A program made the translations under genes and the position numbers. A stretch of 64,000 nucleotides of DNA, taken from NCBI GenBank assembly GCA_017414435.1, contig JAFQMN010000003.1:1-64000 (forward strand), given 5' to 3'. Positions within the stretch are counted from its first letter, which is position 1, and each line of letters begins with the position of its first letter. Positions 62,192-64,000 of this stretch are shown one piece after another. This DNA is from Oscillospiraceae bacterium. GTDB lineage: Bacteria; Bacillota; Clostridia; Oscillospirales; Ruminococcaceae. Under the pieces are notes generated by a model that ran no database searches, was not told the DNA's origin, and saw only the letters and a program-made list of their open reading frames with translations.

Positions 62192-62950
62192 TTAAAATTT
62201 GCTGCTTGCTCCACCGCCGCTAAAGCTACTACCTCCACCAAAACTGCCGCCAGAGCCAAAAGAGCTGCCTCCGCTAGAGGAACTGCTGCCAAAGCCACCC
62301 CACGAACCACCTGTGTTATATGAGGTGCCCCAAAATCTATTGCGTTTAGATTTACTGGTAGCTATAAAGCTTAGCGCCAAAATAAGAATAACAAAAAAAG
62401 CCGTAATTAAGTCCTCTTTAGAAAACGTGTCTTCATCCTGCACAACGGAGCCAGGTTCCTCTACCTCTGCTACAATCGCGTCAAAAATCTGCATAATGCC
62501 CAAGTTATAATCATTTTCTTTAAGTGGCGTGCCAAACTGCCTAATAATCCTGCCTGCTTTTGCATCATTTAACACTCCTTCAAGGCCATCAGATACTTCA
62601 ATTCGTATTTCACGGTCTTCTACCGCCAGCAGAATTAAAATACCTTTTTTACTATCTTTTTGCGCAATCTGCCATTTGCGAGCCATCTCAATAGCGTAGT
62701 TGCTAATATCCTCGCCCTCAAGAGATTTTATTGTTGCAACTACAACCGGTATTTTGCATTTTTTATATAATGCATCACTCGTTTTTTGAATATGAGTTTT
62801 CGTTTTGCTGCTCAGCACCCCTGCAAAATCGTTTGCACAAGATTCTGCTTTGGGTATAGATAAAGCTGATGTATTTGCCACACATAGCAGAATTACGCTT
62901 GCGCAAAGCAAAAACCTAATAAAACGGTTTGTTTTTGTAAACAGTCTCAT
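62192..62950 (-). CDS. TPM-domain membrane protein (YgcG family)
   Basis: This 252-residue protein has a signal peptide (about 10-30), an extracytoplasmic TPM domain (about 40-165) with CANDFAGVLSS, WQIAQKDSKKGILILLAVEDREIRIEVSDGLEGVL and GRIIRQF, a membrane helix (about 185-203), and a Gly/Ser/Phe-rich tail ending near GGGASSKF. This architecture occurs beside LemA in many bacteria. Proposed roles include envelope quality control or photosystem repair in plants; the role here is unknown. Confidence 0.9.
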   Translation of the reverse strand: MRLFTKTNRFIRFLLCASVILLCVANTSALSIPKAESCANDFAGVLSSKTKTHIQKTSDALYKKCKIPVVVATIKSLEGEDISNYAIEMARKWQIAQKDSKKGILILLAVEDREIRIEVSDGLEGVLNDAKAGRIIRQFGTPLKENDYNLGIMQIFDAIVAEVEEPGSVVQDEDTFSKEDLITAFFVILILALSFIATSKSKRNRFWGTSYNTGGSWGGFGSSSSSGGSSFGSGGSFGGGSSFSGGGASSKF

Positions 62951-62963
62951 TATTCACACCACT

Positions 62964-63542
62964 TTAATTAAAACTTACAGCGGGAACCGTTTTAGCATTT
63001 GAATCTGCTTCAAATAAAGGTAGTTCATTAAATCCAAACATTTTTGCTACTATATTTTTGGGGAAGAGTTTTATGCTTGTGTTATAAGCGGTAACTTTTT
63101 CATTTGCATCTTTACGAGCTACTGCAATTCTATTCTCTGTGCCAGCAAGTTCATCTTGCAACTCAAGAAAGTTTTCTTTGGCTTTAAGATCCGGGTAAGA
63201 CTCTGCAATTGCTAAAAGCCTTCCCACTGCAGAGCTAAGCGCTGCGTCTGCCTGCACAGTTTCTTCTGGTGTTTTTGCATTAATCATATTCTGACGTGCC
63301 TCGGTTACCGCATTAAAAACTTCTTCTTCATGCTTTGCATAGCCTTTAACAGTGTTCACCAAATTAGGGATTAAGTCATTTCGGCGTTGCAAATATACCT
63401 GCACATTAGCAAAAACCTGCTTTGTCTCTTGCTCTTGCCCAACTAATTTGTTCCTAGTAGATATTATATATCCGCCGCAAATTAAAATAACAATTACTAA
63501 ACAACATAATATTTTTGTGCCTGTTTTCATATTTTTCATCAT
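62964..63542 (-). CDS. lemA: LemA family membrane protein
   Basis: This 192-residue protein has one N-terminal membrane helix (KILCCLVIVILICGGYII) and the LemA helical domain with VQVYLQRRNDLIPNLVNTVKGYAKHEEEVFNAVTEAR, AESYPDLKAKENFLELQDELAGTENRIAVARKDANEKVTAYN and FPKNIVAKMFGF. These are all conserved family segments. It lies 13 bp before the TPM gene, the usual pair. RBS AAAGGAA. Confidence 0.95.
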   Translation of the reverse strand: MMKNMKTGTKILCCLVIVILICGGYIISTRNKLVGQEQETKQVFANVQVYLQRRNDLIPNLVNTVKGYAKHEEEVFNAVTEARQNMINAKTPEETVQADAALSSAVGRLLAIAESYPDLKAKENFLELQDELAGTENRIAVARKDANEKVTAYNTSIKLFPKNIVAKMFGFNELPLFEADSNAKTVPAVSFN

Positions 63543-63602
63543 AATTATCCGTTCCTTTCATTTTTGAACATTTTATAATCGTTGCCCTATCTCCTTTTTT
63601 AT

Positions 63603-63631
63603 ATTATACAACAAGTAAATGAATAAATCAA
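63603..63631 (-). promoter_or_regulatory. Promoter of the lemA-TPM operon
   Basis: TTGATT (63626-63631) and TATAAT (63603-63608) on the minus strand are 17 bp apart, about 60 bp before lemA. Confidence 0.65.
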
Positions 63632-63679
63632 CCGTTATACATTCTTTAATATTTTACGCAAAAAAAAGTTATTAACAAT

Positions 63680-63695
63680 TGTTCCACGTGGAACA
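63680..63695. other. parS-like ParB/Spo0J binding site, copy 2
   Basis: TGTTCCACGTGGAACA is identical to the site at 4441-4456, 59,239 bp away, in the same orientation relative to its following repeat. It lies in noncoding DNA upstream of lemA. Confidence 0.88.
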
Positions 63696-63709
63696 AAATT
63701 GAAAAAGTC

Positions 63710-63759
63710 TTTTAATAAAGCCACAAACTTCACTTTTTTTGTACTTTTTTGAAAATTAA
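63710..63759 (+). repeat. parS-linked 50-bp intergenic repeat, copy 2
   Basis: It matches the repeat at 4471-4520 in 46 of 50 positions and begins 14 bp after parS, exactly as in copy 1. The mismatches are confined to the short AAACTTGAG/AAACTTCAC centre and two bases before it. Confidence 0.85.
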
Positions 63760-63763
63760 TAAT

Positions 63764-63792
63764 AAAAATCCCCCACTATGCAGGGGATTTTT
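63764..63792. terminator. Terminator-like hairpin after parS repeat copy 2
   Basis: AAAAATCCCC (63764-63773) pairs with GGGGATTTTT (63783-63792). It occupies the same place as the hairpin after copy 1 but with a different stem sequence. DNA from 63793 to 63888 shows no further feature I can support. Confidence 0.7.
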
Positions 63793-63888
63793 ATTAAAGC
63801 AATCCCTAAATATATAAGGAATGCTTCTACAACTCTATATTCTCCTCTCCGGGATCTAGGGCGAAACAGCAGACTTTTTCTATATAAA

Positions 63889-64000
63889 CTATATAGCATC
63901 TACAACTATTTCTTCTGATTCATCTGAAGAGATACTAATCAGCTCATCATCGCTATCGGGGTCTTCTTTATACAAAACAGTGTAAACAATCTCGTCTTTA
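63889..64000 (-). CDS. C-terminal end of an acidic protein, partial
   Basis: A minus-strand frame enters from the right edge and stops with TAG at 63889-63891. The visible 36 residues are acidic (VYTVLYKEDPDSDDELISIS, then SDESEEIVVDAI), like the tail of a cytoplasmic protein. No family can be assigned from this much sequence, and a chance open frame is possible. Confidence 0.4.
   Translation of the reverse strand, partial: KDEIVYTVLYKEDPDSDDELISISSDESEEIVVDAI

Noticed and set aside
63543..63570. Eight-codon upstream frame before lemA (MFKNERNG)
   Set aside because: It has no properly spaced RBS and overlaps the lemA RBS itself, so a chance ATG is more likely than a leader peptide.

Overview
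The window is a low-G+C bacterial chromosome segment that best fits a motile member of the Clostridia (Firmicutes). The supporting evidence is AT-rich coding with frequent TTG and GTG starts, strong AGGAGG-type ribosome binding sites, TTGACA/TATAAT-like promoters, SpoIIM and GerW sporulation families, DUF4364, ThyX, and a Clostridium-type gene order in the flagellar operon. I cannot name the genus. Two perfect copies of the ParB-binding palindrome (parS) at 4441 and 63680, and a tRNA-Ser/tadA neighbourhood, suggest an origin-proximal location.

Layout. (1) 1-2262: the end of a radical SAM/SPASM peptide maturase and a fused subtilase/degenerate P-loop-like protein, probably a RiPP maturation locus that starts outside the window. 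(2) 2352-4401: a SpoIIM-family membrane protein, two tRNA-Ser genes, a SLOG protein and tadA. (3) 4402-4919: an intergenic region with parS, repeats and hairpins. (4) 4920-18581, minus strand: a frameshifted PAS sensor kinase, then what looks like one long housekeeping operon reading mtaB, rimM, trmD, DUF4364, gerW, rluB, trkA, mutL, pcrA, recO, M42 peptidase, HlyD-like protein. (5) 18684-43191, minus strand: one flagellar operon starting at flgB and running through flgC, fliE-K, flgD, flg_new, flgE, flbD, motA, motB, fliM, fliN/Y, fliO-R, flhB, flhA, fliA and two rod genes to an OPA-family transporter. (6) 43436-47851, minus strand: two M16 peptidases, pfkA and a secreted glucosaminidase. (7) 47933-50050, plus strand: a multi-pass membrane protein and a secreted protein with a faint ADP-ribosyltransferase look. 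(8) 50158-59973, minus strand: valS, thyX, prfA, ywlC, an M18 peptidase, tmk, a DJ-1 protein, formyl-THF cyclo-ligase and mltG. (9) 60355-62132, plus strand: four small unrecognised genes separated by hairpins; the first is frameshifted. (10) 62192-63542, minus strand: TPM-domain protein and LemA, then the second parS repeat and the end of an unknown acidic protein.

The flagellar operon supplies the rod, hook, C-ring, export apparatus, motor and sigma-28, but no flagellin, filament cap, fliL, flhF, flhG or chemotaxis genes. ThyX, Tmk and the folate cyclo-ligase sit in one transcription unit and together serve dTMP/dTDP synthesis. Two genes are interrupted at homopolymer runs (A10 and C6A8). 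These could be assembly errors, phase-variable switches or sites of transcriptional slippage; the sequence alone cannot say which.
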